Shown here piece after piece: positions 1 through 11,239 of a DNA stretch of 45,624 nt. Origin of the DNA: Beverwykella pulmonaria (taxonomy: Eukaryota > Ascomycota > Dothideomycetes > Pleosporales > Melanommataceae); contig BCHH01000007.1 of the NCBI GenBank assembly GCA_001599595.1, positions 1,230,854 through 1,276,477 of the forward strand, in the 5' to 3' direction. The notes under the pieces are model-generated. The model was not told the origin of the DNA, did no database searches, and was given only the letters and a program-made list of their open reading frames with translations. The first letter of the stretch is position 1, and each line of letters opens with the position of its first letter. The position numbers and the translations under genes were made by a program.

Positions 1-176
1 ATCCAGGTGCGCGCGGTAGAGGGAGGTATATTGATAGCTGGAAGTCGTGCGATATCGCCAGTTGTTTGGTCATTTCGCCTCGAATCAAAGGCGTCGAAGA
101 ATCTATTACGTTTAATAGTATCGTGCTCGCGTCGATCAGTCTTTTTATCGCGTTTTTTAGGTGTGGTTGGAGCCAT
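1..176 (-). CDS. N-terminus of a transposase-like helix-turn-helix protein (runs off left edge)
   Basis: Reading leftwards from an ATG at 176 the frame stays open for 58 codons to the edge of the window. The product starts MAPTTPKKRDKKTDRR, is rich in Lys and Arg, and then has a segment FFDAFDSRR followed by GDIARLPAINIPPSTARTW, which reads like a helix-turn-helix (a short helix, a turn with Pro-Pro, then a Ser-Thr recognition helix). This layout is what I remember for the first part of multi-copy fungal DNA-transposon proteins of Tc1/mariner type, but only the N-terminus is present and no DDE catalytic residue can be seen. No stop or frameshift occurs in the visible part, so it may be intact. 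I could not find a terminal inverted repeat to its right. It could also be an unrelated DNA-binding protein. Confidence 0.45.
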   Translation of the reverse strand, partial: MAPTTPKKRDKKTDRREHDTIKRNRFFDAFDSRRNDQTTGDIARLPAINIPPSTARTW

Positions 177-877
177 GTGTGGTGTTGAAGTCGGTATGAG
201 GGCTTTGTTTTGAAGTTCTGATCGAAAGCGGGGCCCCTGCGCGCTCAATTCTTGCACACCCGTGGCCTTCCATCAAATTTTCAACATCACAAGAGCGGGA
301 TTCATTCGCGCAACAAACTCATACTTTACCCGTAGACTTACCTGATGCATAGACATTTTATCCCCCTAAGAATGTGAACAACCAAACCCTCGCCCTACTA
401 GCTGAATCTCCGGCAATCCTCGGGACACGTGTTTGTGAGACCTCGATCTTGACAATACCTCGAGCTCAGAGTCAATGTTTCTATGTTTTGTGGATCTTCC
501 TCTTCGCCGTATCGCCTTTGTTCCTTGGGCCATTTTTCCTATCGAACCTGCAACACCCTTTTATTACTCATGTGTGTAATGCTCTTCCCACTTCAACATC
601 TTCTGTGGCAAATCTTGTGAAGTCCCTTCAAGTCAAAGTAGTAATCTGCAGACACAAGTGTTCCCTAAGTTTTACATCTCGTCTTAAGTCATATCGATAG
701 ACGAGCAGAGATTTTCCTATTCACAGTCACACATGGTGGCCCCACCGCACAAAAAAGGAAAGAATGACTCACCACAAACCAGCACACTCATCAACACTCT
801 CATTTTATGCACGATGTTATTGATCATTGTATGTATATATATATTTCAGTGCAGACTTCTTGCACATCCAATTCTAA
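177..877. other. Intergenic stretch, no gene recognised
   Basis: Lies between the transposase-like start and the tRNA. The open frames here are short and lack family signatures. If the left-edge ORF belongs to a transposon, its outer end and terminal repeat should lie here, but none was visible by eye. Confidence 0.5.
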
Positions 878-949
878 AGCTAAATGGCGCAGCGGAAGCG
901 CGCCGGGCTCATAACCCGGAGGACGGTGGATCGAAACCACCTTTAGCTA
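878..949 (+). tRNA. Initiator tRNA-Met (anticodon CAT)
   Basis: A complete 72 nt cloverleaf without intron. The acceptor stem pairs 878-884 with 942-948. The D arm is 887-901. The anticodon stem pairs CCGGG (903-907) with CCCGG (915-919) around CTCATAA, anticodon CAT at 910-912. The T stem pairs 925-929 with 937-941. Three features mark it as the initiator rather than the elongator species: the T loop reads ATCGAAA in place of the usual TTC, the anticodon stem carries the GGG/CCC run, and the first base pair is the weak A-T type used by eukaryotic initiators. It delivers Met to the start codon during cytosolic translation. CCA is not encoded, as normal for eukaryotes. Confidence 0.97.
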
Positions 950-1437
950 TCAAGTTCGAATCAATTCGCGCTCATTCTTTTTTGCATTGATAATTTGGTG
1001 TATTCATGTAGCATTCAGAAGCGTGGCGTTTGCGCAACAGGTCTCACCTCAAGAGGTTAGCATCTCTTGCTCTTGTTATCTTTTTGTCTACTTCATTACC
1101 TTTGATTCTTCCAGCTGTATACTTATCATGATTTACATGACCTTGCCCATTACTCGAAAAGTTCCTATTCCACTAAATTATAGAATATTTGTAGCACATC
1201 TAATTCGTCCCCGTGTTGTATTGTGCCATGCCTGCAGCTTTGATGTCAGTGCCCTCACTACTATAATAGTGCATCCTCTCTTCTTCTGCTCCGACTTTCC
1301 TATATACTGTCGAGACGTGACGGAGTAGATAGAAAGGAAGATGATTGATATTGATTCTACAGAGGAACTACCGAAGAGATATAGTCTTACCAGGCAAGCT
1401 AGGAGCCTGCCAAGATAGTGAATCGCAAACATAAAGA

Positions 1438-1482
1438 TGAGTCACATGAGCAAACATAGAAGTGAGTCACATGAGCAAACAT
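1438..1482. repeat. Tandem duplication carrying two TGAGTCA sites
   Basis: A 20 bp unit at 1438-1457 recurs exactly at 1463-1482, with a period of 25. Each copy begins with TGAGTCA, a perfect match to the AP-1/Gcn4 bZIP consensus TGASTCA. A partial third copy (gcaaacat) precedes it at about 1425. The right copy touches the start codon of the small ORF at 1481. Confidence 0.7.
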
Positions 1483-1762
1483 GAAGTTGTCTCACCATGT
1501 GACACACAGGCCGACATATACCAACACTTCAAATACACTCGCCGGAATATCAATACAAGCTGCACACGCAATCCCAGCATCAACGGTAATATTCCTCGTA
1601 ATACTCCTCTGTAGCACAATAGCCTGTCGACAATATAACCCCTGGAGGGTCGGCGACATAATCGGCAATCGCCCTGGCGGCAAATTCGAATGGGCGTACC
1701 TGGACGGGAACGGCGATGTGCTTGGATCTGGCTACGTGCGCCGCGGACACGATGGCAGTTAG
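1481..1762 (+). CDS. Possible small membrane or secreted protein, 93 aa, unknown
   Basis: An ATG-started open frame of 93 codons. I do not recognise it. The middle has a hydrophobic run, STVIFLVILLCSTIAC, of about 16 residues that could be a membrane segment. The second half (FEWAYLDGNGDVLGSGYVRRG) has the GC-ending codons typical of expressed genes here. After the stop at 1762 coding-like composition continues in other frames to about 1890, so a longer spliced gene or a decayed one is possible. The start codon lies inside the last base pairs of a tandem repeat, so the true start may differ. It could also be chance. Confidence 0.3.
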   Translation: MKLSHHVTHRPTYTNTSNTLAGISIQAAHAIPASTVIFLVILLCSTIACRQYNPWRVGDIIGNRPGGKFEWAYLDGNGDVLGSGYVRRGHDGS

Positions 1763-4700
1763 CTCAGCGTGGCAACACGCCCTGCCACCCGATCCCCCTT
1801 CCTGGGCTCAATACATAATGTGCAGCTCAGGGTACCAGCACGGGTACCGCCAAACTTGTGAGTACTACGATGACGGGTATGGGGCTATGGTGTAGGATAT
1901 AATAGGCAGGATCGGGATGGGACTGGGCAAGGGTGGTATGATGGTGGGTATGGGGGTACTATGGGAGCGGGTATTATGGGGAGTAGCGAGTGGAGGGATG
2001 TTGAACTGATGTGTTGACTTCAGCGAGAAAGCTGTGTTAATTCCATGGCATTCGGGGTCGCGATGCGGTCTCTTGAATCAAAACGTATGCACACTTCTCG
2101 ACAAGATACATTCATTATAAATGAAGCCCGGTTTTAGCAGTTTCGTGTCTACCAAGATCCATTCAAGCATCCCCGTGAGTATCGCTACATGAAGTATCTC
2201 GCCTTGCAAATTCAACTCCGAAACACTACCTCCTTAATTTGTTAGATAAACCACCAAACCTAACATCGAGATACTATCACTTCGGTGGATAATCTGTCCC
2301 TAGGCACTATGTTGTTGCCCGAAAGGATTTTAGAGTGCATTCACGTCAACGTAGCATACAGCCCATAATCCAGGTTCTGGTAGCACTTCGCAAACTCGGA
2401 CTAGTGGCAAGGAGGCTGATACAATCGTGAAGGGCGAAGCATCGCGCATGCCAGAATTTAGATAGATGCGGAGGATGATCGTGAGGAGAGCGAGGGTGAG
2501 GAGGAGGACAGATGTTCTCTAGGTGAAAGTGGAATAGGAGATGAGAGTGGAGATGGAATGGGGAATGACCTGGGGATAGAGGGGGGCATACGCGGAATTT
2601 TGAATGAGGCGTATGCTTGTGAGGCGAGATTAGAGTGGTTTACCATGTTACTGCTCTGTGGGGTGGATGAAAAGAAGTTTGGATAACCCAGCCTGGAGAT
2701 TTTGAAGATTTCAGCGGAAGAAGGAGCGGAAGTAATGTAGGGCAAAATCGAGATAAATCATATTGGAATAAGCCACCAAGTACAGTAGAAAAGTAGCAGA
2801 GAAGAATAGAATTTTGTCAAAGAGAAAATACGTAATGCCAACAGAATTGCACAGCACACTGATACTATTTCTCCAAGCATCAAAGGAGTTATATCCGTCG
2901 TGCGTCTTAGATTTCGTCTCACGGCTACTGATGATGTACTCCTATCCGCGAGTATGGTTGACATGGTGCATTGCTGCAGTTAGTCCAATGCAGATGCAGT
3001 CCAGCTGGTCCACGACCCCGCAGCCAGAGACCTGGAAAAGGGTAAGCGAGGAGATGGAAGACAGGGACACATGATGAAGATACACAATATTCATCATAAT
3101 GCTGCCTAAAAAAATTTCATGGGCTGGATTTCTTTACGGGTGGAAGTGGCGATGAAGCCTTACACTTTCCCTCTAACTTTTCTCACCGTTCATGTGTACA
3201 CGACCTTTAACAATCCTCAAGTATCTCCGCTTGAGATAAGAGATCCAAAATCGGGTTTATGGAGTCTAAGAGGCGAGTCGCCTCCGCGGAAGCCTACTTT
3301 TCGACCTAGTCCGCCGTTTCATTCTTGCTAACCTTAACCGTACCGCAACTTCTCATATTCTCGGACACTCATTTGTACAACCGGCTAGACATCTTCAATA
3401 TCTCCCAAATGCATACATTAGGAGTATGTGCGCACCAGAACATTCTTTTTGGCCCTAATTGATAACCGCGGAATTCTTTGCATATATGTGTGTGCAAGAT
3501 ATCCCAGGATAAGGCTTTTCTCCCATCGGCAAGTCAACCCCTTCGAGTTATGACATTGCTGGCCATGTCAATTAGAAGGCGAAATACGATGCAGGCACTA
3601 TGAATGGGTTGCGGAGCTTGAACATGATAGGATCTGGCGATTAGGCCTACAAATACGGGCAGCAAACAACAAAAGAGGACCCCCGCAAGTGTTACTACAC
3701 ATGAAATATTCCCATGAACATTTCTACTCCTCGACTCTTTATCTTTTGATTTCTCAGGCTTCCCGAAAAGTCCTTCCTGTGCCTGCTCCCACCATCCTGT
3801 CTTCTCTGCTGTTCCACCCTTTCTCCCATTTTCTCTCCATTTCTTACTCTCTTCGTCTTTCACTGTTTATTCTCTAGATCAAGGTTGTCCGTTTTCGGCA
3901 CAGCAATTATTCAATACCATATTGTCTACACCAGTCCAATAAACCAGAAAGGCTAGCGATGATGATGCCGATAATCGTGCCGCATGAGAGGGTTAGTCGT
4001 TGGATATGTCACCTGCTTCTAATGAAAGGGCAACGGCTGCGAGTGTTGTGTTTAGGAGAGGGAAGCGCGATAGGGAGGATATGATGGGATGGGAGGTGTT
4101 CTTCGAAAAAGGATGGGAGAAAACATAGGTATATATAGCCTTTATAGATACGTGGTAGAAAATGGGTTGTCGACGTCGTCATATGTGTGAAGTGTTCAAT
4201 TTTGTGCAAGAAGAGATACATGGAACGATGAACTAGCCTTGAATGCCCTCAAACTATACAGATAGTGCCTCGTATACACTTTCTAGGTAAATCAAGTCTA
4301 CTCATCAAACCCCCTTCCCGAAGCACTTTGAGACTACTTCCATCGTGGTCACATAGAAATCGCTTATCTATCTCTGTAGTTTGTACCCTACAAACTATTT
4401 TTGCTACCCCACAAAGAGTAGAGAAGGTAACATATTAAAAAGGTATACGTGGTCCTAGCAAATTCAACAAGGCAGAGTGAAGATGTAGTGATTCTTCTAT
4501 CCACTCCTTAGACTAATGTAGGCTGTCAATAGAGCCGAATTGAACTCTTCCATCGATGACTCTCAGCCATAACCCGTCCAGCCAAAAGATAAAACATTAA
4601 AAAAAAAAAAGGCTCCGACAAGCGTACTTGGCGTTTACAATATGTACAAGAATAAGGAAAATATTGTTTCATATGCATCGTGCATACAAGAAAGTAGGTA

Positions 4701-4842
4701 CGTGTCCAGCAGTCCTCTTATCATCGTTTAGTAGATTCACCAACAAAATAACACCCACCACTACAGTCAAAATGTTGTCTCCACAATCCTATCGATAGTC
4801 CACCTCATCTCTCTATTCCAAGTCCTGTCACATCCCCTAATC
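1763..4842. other. No confident gene; scattered coding-like traces
   Basis: Three stretches look more protein-like than background. On the plus strand, 2310-2430 contains MLLPERILECIH and, one frame over, LVALRKLGLVARRL, together resembling a broken F-box. On the plus strand, 2467-2735 gives an acidic Glu/Asp/Gly-rich segment interrupted by a TAA near 2686. On the minus strand, 3534-3863 is an open frame without ATG, with a charged half (WRENGRKGGTAEKTGWWEQA) followed by a hydrophobic span of about 20 residues. None can be joined into a gene model I would defend. A run of 11-12 A residues sits near 4600. Confidence 0.3.
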
Positions 4843-5217
4843 TCACCTATACGCCATCTGTCTCTCTCGCCCCATAACCGCTCTTGCCTTCGGCGGCGCC
4901 GGTAGCCTCTCCCCCCATTCTTTACTCGCATATATTCTCGCTTCCTTCATCTCCACACTTTCCTCACTTGCTCCTCCTCCCAGATCCTTCCCCTTCTCCC
5001 CTCCGGCTTTGCAGGGTTTGACGATGTATTTGTTGGTGAGGAAGGCGATGATCATAAGTCCAAAAGGACCGAACATGCATATGACGATAAAGGCAGGGAG
5101 TGGGATGGGGCCGATGGTTATGTTGGAAGGGGGGGCGGCAGAGGCGACGGCTGGCGTGGATTGGCTTCGGCGAAGGACGAGGAGGGTATCGTGGGAGATG
5201 GGTAGATGGGGCGGCAT
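4843..5217 (-). CDS. Small single-pass membrane protein, 124 aa, unknown function
   Basis: An intronless ATG-started frame. The layout is that of a real small membrane protein: about 35 mostly polar residues, then a hydrophobic span, ITIGPIPLPAFIVICMFG, continuing through GLMIIAFL (about residues 32-60), then a basic NKYIVKPCKAGGEKGK stretch, and a soluble tail of about 55 residues rich in Glu, Arg and Ala (SVEMKEARIYASKEWGERL). By the positive-inside rule the C-terminal tail probably faces the cytosol. No signal peptide cleavage site stands out. I do not recognise the family. Upstream, 5218-5540 on the same strand is pyrimidine-rich and suits a 5' leader. Confidence 0.55.
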   Translation of the reverse strand: MPPHLPISHDTLLVLRRSQSTPAVASAAPPSNITIGPIPLPAFIVICMFGPFGLMIIAFLTNKYIVKPCKAGGEKGKDLGGGASEESVEMKEARIYASKEWGERLPAPPKARAVMGRERQMAYR

Positions 5218-6608
5218 GGTTTTGTATTTTGGTTTGGGGGTTTTTTTAAAGTTCGATAGGCTTATGTGGTTATGGATTTCCCCCAGTGTTCACTCAGTTG
5301 GATTATTTATTCGACTTGGACTCGGATGTGTGTGAGTTGATGAAAATGCCATTGAGTGGAAAAAGAACTTTGGAATTTGGGGCCAAGTGAAGAAGGTGAT
5401 TGATGGTTTATTTGTGGAACAAGGCACACGAGAAAGGAGGGACAGGGAGATTTCAGGGTGAGCAGGGAACGAACAATGAAACATGAAACGCTGGAACGCT
5501 GAAAGAAGCGAGACCACTCAACACCACACCACGCCACAAGGCAAAGAACGCGCGAAGATTGGAAACAATTAGATTTAAATACGAACCAGCGTAGAAAGAT
5601 CGTATTCTTGTATTACGAATTTGCAAGCGCCAAAGTCAGTGCGCGCAGAAAAAGAGGGATTAAACTGGTATAGAGTCAAAGGTTTACCGTAGTTCCTGGC
5701 CTGTACCGGAGGTATGATTGAGGTGTATTACTTCGGTTTACTGTATATAATTACTTGCTAGTCCTATACAATCGATATTGTCTGTTGGTCGTCGTCCTTT
5801 GTGTCGCTGGATACGTAACCGGCTCATAAATCGATGGTGATAGCACCAGATGACGCCTCTCCCATAGGGCCTCTGCTGTAGTGGCGGCTGCGATTGAGAC
5901 TGGGGAAGCTAGGGCGATAAAGGAGATTTTCCAGAGGTGGGAAACGGTGATTGTTTACAATTAAAAGCCATGTACCGGTAGTCGACTATAGGACGATAAG
6001 TGTACAGTGAGGAACACATCACAACCGTTGAATCAAGCTCAAAGCTAACAAAACTACAACACCTGATCGACGACACTTTCCTACATTCGATAGTAATTAG
6101 CACTCCTCAACGCTAGATAAAACTCTTCAGCGCTGAACGAAGGCTGAGTAGTTAGCTTTAAATACGATTCAAGATCCGTGTCGTACCTGCAGGAGGCTAT
6201 ACCTCATCAAGAGGGCAGGGACCACTTAATTACGAATGGCCCTTGTTATATCGAAATTGAAAGCCAGCTTATGCATTCTAATAAAGCGATGCAAGATGAG
6301 AAGCTACATCAAAAGTGGTGTTTGCTACATGTACAACAGTCCACTTCCTCAACTTCTAGGCGGCTTCAAGGCTGGGAATTCCCTGTCCGGTCATGCAACC
6401 CTCCAATATCTACACATGGGTCCCAATCCATAACCTCTCCTGAGTACCTCCTTCGGCAGCTCCACGACAGGCTTTTGCGTTGCCTACCTTGATCCTGAAC
6501 GCCACCAAAGCTGTGCTTTAAGAAATTCAATAGCTCAGCGACAGACATCATAGCTTCAGCCCAATACATCACCCTGGCCCTCTCGACTGTATTCCAGGAC
6601 ATCACACT
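5218..6608. other. Intergenic, no gene recognised
   Basis: Contains only short open frames in conflicting frames, several without ATG, and none with a motif I recognise. The part near 5218-5540 is likely the promoter and leader of the small membrane protein on the minus strand. Confidence 0.45.
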
Positions 6609-6648
6609 TCTCTCCCTCTCCCTCTCCCTCGCCCTCGCCCTCTCTCTG
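6609..6648. repeat. Pyrimidine microsatellite (TCTCCC/TCGCCC)n
   Basis: About 40 bp made of CTCTCC and CTCGCC hexamers on the plus strand. It lies immediately downstream of the stop of the minus-strand membrane ORF, so the transcript would carry a GAG-rich stretch just after the stop codon. Confidence 0.8.
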
Positions 6649-6649
6649 C

Positions 6650-7435
6650 CTAAACGCACAGAGGTTTTAACGTGGCGGTAATATCCCTGTACGCTGTCCC
6701 AATGAACATGGCTTCTTTTACACTCCTATCTTGACTGTTATCGACGTCGCCGGCCTGCCCCCGTTCATTCCACGTGAGAAGAAAATATACGCCCAAGATG
6801 AAAAGGAGAAGGGCGCCGCCAATCGAACTACCAATGATATAACCATTGCGCTGATTGAACACCATCTTCTGCCCCTGTGGGAACACCGTCGATGTAGGCG
6901 TTAGATTCGCATCTACGGCTATGAGTAAAGTTAGCGCAGATATCGCAGGCAACATTGTCGTCGTAGGTGTAGGCGAAGGCGTGAAGAACTCAAACGACGG
7001 TAGATTAGCGAGTTCCTTGAAGGCGATCGAAACGGCAATAATGGGTGGCGCTGACGGAAGACTGGGAGATTTCTCTGCCCTCCTCATCTGTGTGTGGATC
7101 TCCGCTGTAGACCTTTCCGGTCGGCAAACCGATATACGAGAGGAAGACCTGCTGTACGACTCTTGTACCGTCATCGTTTTTGTTACTATGACGGTCACCG
7201 TCCACTTCGCCTCGGACTTCGATGCTGGAGTATGGTGAGAAGAAGAGCATACAACTATCGGTCGAGATACAGAGTGCCGCACTCCCGACCTCGTGATCGG
7301 AGGACTCACTAACGTTTCTCTCGCAGAAGACTTGCTAGACAACACAGCTTTGGAAATATGAGTAGCTTGAAACGTACGAACACTGACGAAACAAGGATAA
7401 GACCTGCCGATCCTCACAACCGACGAGGAAGCCAT
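6650..7435 (-). CDS. Ser/Thr-rich single-pass membrane protein, possibly decayed
   Basis: The frame from the ATG at 7435 gives 261 aa, and the open frame extends to about 7545 without an ATG (IIQGFTWPTVVSGHSQ), so a 5' exon is probably missing from this model. The first half is Ser/Thr-rich and contains TVTVIVTKTMTV, a pattern common in O-mannosylated wall-anchored proteins. Near the C-terminus a clear membrane span, YIIGSSIGGALLLFILGVYF, is followed by a charged tail of about 45 residues. This resembles the layout of fungal wall-stress-sensor-like proteins, but no WSC or other named domain is seen. Between about 7005 and 7250 a second frame also reads convincingly (DDGTRVVQQVFLSYIGLP), which suggests either unrecognised introns or a frameshift. 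It may therefore be a pseudogene. Confidence 0.35.
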   Translation of the reverse strand: MASSSVVRIGRSYPCFVSVRTFQATHISKAVLSSKSSARETLVSPPITRSGVRHSVSRPIVVCSSSHHTPASKSEAKWTVTVIVTKTMTVQESYSRSSSRISVCRPERSTAEIHTQMRRAEKSPSLPSAPPIIAVSIAFKELANLPSFEFFTPSPTPTTTMLPAISALTLLIAVDANLTPTSTVFPQGQKMVFNQRNGYIIGSSIGGALLLFILGVYFLLTWNERGQAGDVDNSQDRSVKEAMFIGTAYRDITATLKPLCV

Positions 7436-7560
7436 GCTCGTATCAAGATTAGACGAAGAGCTCGTTGCCGGAACAAGATTTGATGTCTGGGAGTGACCCG
7501 ACACTACCGTCGGCCACGTGAAGCCCTGTATTATTTTCGCAGTGGTGGATATAGAAGCTG

Positions 7561-8483
7561 AATTGGTGATTAAGAGGATCGGAAAATCTACCTCCGGGAT
7601 AGCGTTTCAGTGGTCTACGAGTCGAGGGGGAGTTCGTAAATAATTCTTGGGCGCGGTATATAAATGTACGGCCTGATGAGCTGCATTGTGAAAAAGGAAC
7701 GTTGTGTATAGGAAATCTGTATAGTGTTTGCTCGAAGCCAGGCGAACATCGTGGGTGCACGATGCAGTCAGAGGCGGCCTTCACGACTAATATACTATTA
7801 GCAATATGTGGGCAGTTGGAACGACAACAAACATTAGTAGAGGACAGAGACGTAGGGAGAAAGCAGCAAATGATGATGATATATAACTCTCCATGAGCGA
7901 GGCGGAAGACAAGCTAAAGACCATCTCACAAGATGAGACGTTCTACCACTCTTTCCTCACACAATCCACGACTATAATAGCACCAACGTGGCAGAAAAGA
8001 GAATGCTATCCAAAAAAGTTGACATTGCATCCAAACAAGTAGTCTAAACATTAAGATTGTGTACGATCCCCATCCCCATTCACCTCCCATCCATCCAATC
8101 ATAGCCCGGTATGACTCAACATAAACACCACTATCCAACATCCAACCGGGACAGGGATGTCGAAGCGAAAGACAGCGAAAAAGAAAGTCATGGTACGCAT
8201 CTAATTCTCGGCAAGAAAGTCCACCTCCTAGCCTCCAGTACATCTATGTACAACGTGAGCGTGATAATGACTGATCGAAGGCAAAACGCCAATACCCTAT
8301 GCATGCAAAATGGATGCTAATGTAGCAAGTAGGAAACAGAACGGGACGCAAAGGTGATTTAATATTGCTTGCTTGCTTGAACGCCTCCAGGCACTGCTCA
8401 GGACTACAAACGAACCATTGACTTTTGGGTACAACTGAAAGAAATTCAAGGGGACACAGAAGAGATCAAGACATGTGCGTGTC
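7561..8483. other. Intergenic; 3' region of the chitin synthase gene
   Basis: No convincing coding sequence on either strand. The right part (about 8000-8483) should hold the 3' untranslated region of the minus-strand chitin synthase. Confidence 0.5.
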
Positions 8484-11239
8484 TCATTTGCTGCCACCAG
8501 GAGGGTTCTTGGTCAGTTTATTCCGCCTCTTGGAATCTCGAGAATCGCTTCGTTCGTGGTTGGGAGCACTGGGGTATTCCAACGGCGAGTTCATAGGCGA
8601 GGCCAAGGGCGCTGGTGACGCGTCACGCAACAAACCGCGCTGTTGTTGCTGCTGCTGGAGCTCCATGCCCAATTCCTCGCCGGGTGCTGTTCTCACAAAA
8701 CTAGCCCGTGCGAGAGGACTGCGTCCTTGACGCTGGTTCGATGCAACTGAGCCTGAGGAGTCACGGTGGCCGGGTCGGTTGTGCGCCGCCTTTGGAATCT
8801 CCAATCCGCTGTTACCGTACTCCTTGGAAAGGGGCGAATTAGCATTTGGTGTATTTGGTCCACTGTTGTGCATGCTCATGTCGCTCTCATTGCGAGAGTG
8901 AGGGGGCCTTTGCGGTTGCTTTCCGTGCCCTTGATATCCCTGGTACATTGATTCATCACCGAGTGATTCAACCGATTCGTGATATTGGGATTTCTTGGGA
9001 CCGGCGTTGACTTCATAGGGAGAGGTGTTGCGTTCTGCTTCGAAATAGGCACCTCCTGCGGGTTTCTGATTTGCTTGGGTCTTGTGATAGATACGAGCAT
9101 CCTCGGGATCCATGATACTTTCGACACGGCGTGGCATATAGACAGAGTTGTTGTTTGACGTAGTGGACATGAAGGAGTCCATGGAGGTACGTGGGTGCAG
9201 GGGTACGTTGGGAACATTCGGGTTTCGTGGCATCATGTTTGGAAGAGTAAGACCAGAATCGTTGGCCTGTTGATACCATCCGCCTGGCAATTTCGCAGCG
9301 GGGGCGAAGCGGCCTTCCATTTGGTCCGAGGGCTGGAGTGGCACAGCGGCAGGGCGACCCTTAGCAGCGGCGGCAGCGGCCTTGAAAGTCTCCGGAACGA
9401 CATTGAGGTCATCACCAGCGGCTTCAGCCTGCTCAATAGCTTGCTGCGGGGTAGTTGCAGTGTCAGCGGTTCCAGCGTCGGCGCGAGGTCCTCCCCAGGT
9501 ACGTTGACCGGCCGTGAAGATACCATAAACCATGTACACCCAGTTGAAGAAGGGGTTGATGACGAACATGATTGGGTAGAGCATAATCTTGTATCGACCG
9601 AGCTTAGCGCCAAAGTACAGCATAAGAACCCAATTTAGACCTAGCGAAATGGCGATGAAACCGACGGGCAGATTGGCAACCTTTTGAGAGGTGGTGATAA
9701 TGGAGAGTACCATGACAAAGAAGAGAAGAGCGGTCGTTCGGATGGTGTTCTGCATGAAACGCACAACGCAGAGAACCGGGTAGCGCCTCCAGAGACGGAT
9801 ATCTGTCAACATGCAAACCTCGTTGGTGATAAAGCCCAGGAACCAACGACGACGTTGCTTCAGTAGAGATCGGTACGATTGCACAGCCTCGGTTTTGCAG
9901 AACGCTCCGGGGTTCATCTGGATCTGATAACGTTCCTGGGCGCCGATCATGAACAAGTGAGTCAACCAACGATCCTCACCCAAATGACACTTTCCGTAAT
10001 CGAAGAGATCGTCGCACTGCTCAGCCTTGTCGGCGAAGTAGAACTTGGCCATGCGTCGGAAAGCGGAGAAACGGAGAATGGTGAGAGCACCGGGCAGACA
10101 AGTGACGGCTCCGCAGCCAGACTCAACTGAACGCTCAAAAAGCTGGCCATGAATGTACTCCATATCCTGAAGAAGCGTGATGAGCGAGTTCTTTTCGGTA
10201 GTGGAGGTGATGACACCAGTCATTGCCAACATGTTCTTCTTGCTTCCGGGCTTGAGCTCCATCTCGTACATGAAGTTCTGAATGCACACCTTGTCCAAAA
10301 TACAATCGGAATCGATGAAGAGAACGAACAGATTGTCGTTGCGCTTAAGATACTCGCTGTAAATCTTGTCGATGAGCTTGTAGGTCCTCTTTTGGCAGTG
10401 GCGCTTTCCTCCGTGGGGGAAACGAGAGACGGTGATACGGCAGCTTCGGTAAGTGACATCAATGGATTTCGGGTATGAGTCGAGGGTGAGCGGCACACCG
10501 AGCTTCTCAATCGTGTTCAGGTACAGCTCGTCTTCTTGGTCTCCATCGAAGGACAGGAAGATGTGCAGGCAGGATGGCGGGTAATCGCAGTCGACCAACG
10601 AGTCACACGTTCGGAGCAGAATGTCGGGAATTTCTTTGTAGCAGGGCATGATAATGACGACTTTGGGCGCGGATGCTTCGTCGAGCACCGTCTTGATCCT
10701 CTTGGTACGACCGACGGAATGGGTTACGAGCTGGTAGACGCACAAGAGCCATGGGATGGTCAGAAGACCGGCGAAAGACCAGAAAGCGAACCACTGCAGA
10801 AAGCTGACCATGTTCTGGGGAAAGTACTGCGTAACCTGCGCGGGAAGAGGAAGGGTAACGACCATAATGGGGAGGAAAATAGCACTGCAGGTTGTTAGAA
10901 GACGGGTCTCAACCGTTGGCGGGGGCTGCATTACCGAAGAGCCGTGAACAAGATCATCATTACAATAGCAAGAACTCTGATACTGAGGGTCTCGGCCTTC
11001 TGGAAGACCTTGACCAAACAGTACATGAAAGCGGCGACCCAGAGAAACCATTCAAGAAAAGCGGCAAGCATGACGGTGCCGATGATGGAGACATAGACGA
11101 TCTAGGGTACACGATCAGTCGTCGCTCATGAAGTGTGGTACAGAAGCTCTGCAAGACTCACGTCCTTGACCGGCCATGGGTCAGTAATGGCTGGTATGCC
11201 ATTGTCCCTGGCATAAATGCCTACTTGCTGCCACACCAT
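8484..11239 (-). CDS. chsD: Chitin synthase, division III, class VI (ChsD-like), without myosin motor
   Basis: Transfers GlcNAc from UDP-GlcNAc to growing chitin at the plasma membrane. Three exons: 11162-11239, 10935-11101 and 8484-10884; introns of 60 nt (GTGAGT...CCCTAG) and 50 nt (GTAATG...CTGCAG); 881 aa. The start is the first ATG (MVWQQVGIYARDNG) in frame with a membrane-rich N-terminus (about residues 30-140, several spans). The family-2 glycosyltransferase core follows: VVIIMPCYKE at about 157, FIDSDC at 271-276, GEDRW at 384-388 and the processivity motif QRRRW at 425-429. Further spans follow to about residue 540, ending FTAGQRTWGGPRADAG. The last 330 residues are a disordered Pro/Ser/Asn-rich tail with a glutamine run. 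Class numbering differs between schemes (VI in Aspergillus, VII in others), so the symbol is tentative. No myosin domain is present, which excludes classes V and VII of the Aspergillus scheme. Confidence 0.93.

Noticed and set aside
9195..10478. Several plus-strand frames of 80-147 codons
   Set aside because: Antisense shadows of the chitin synthase exon 3.
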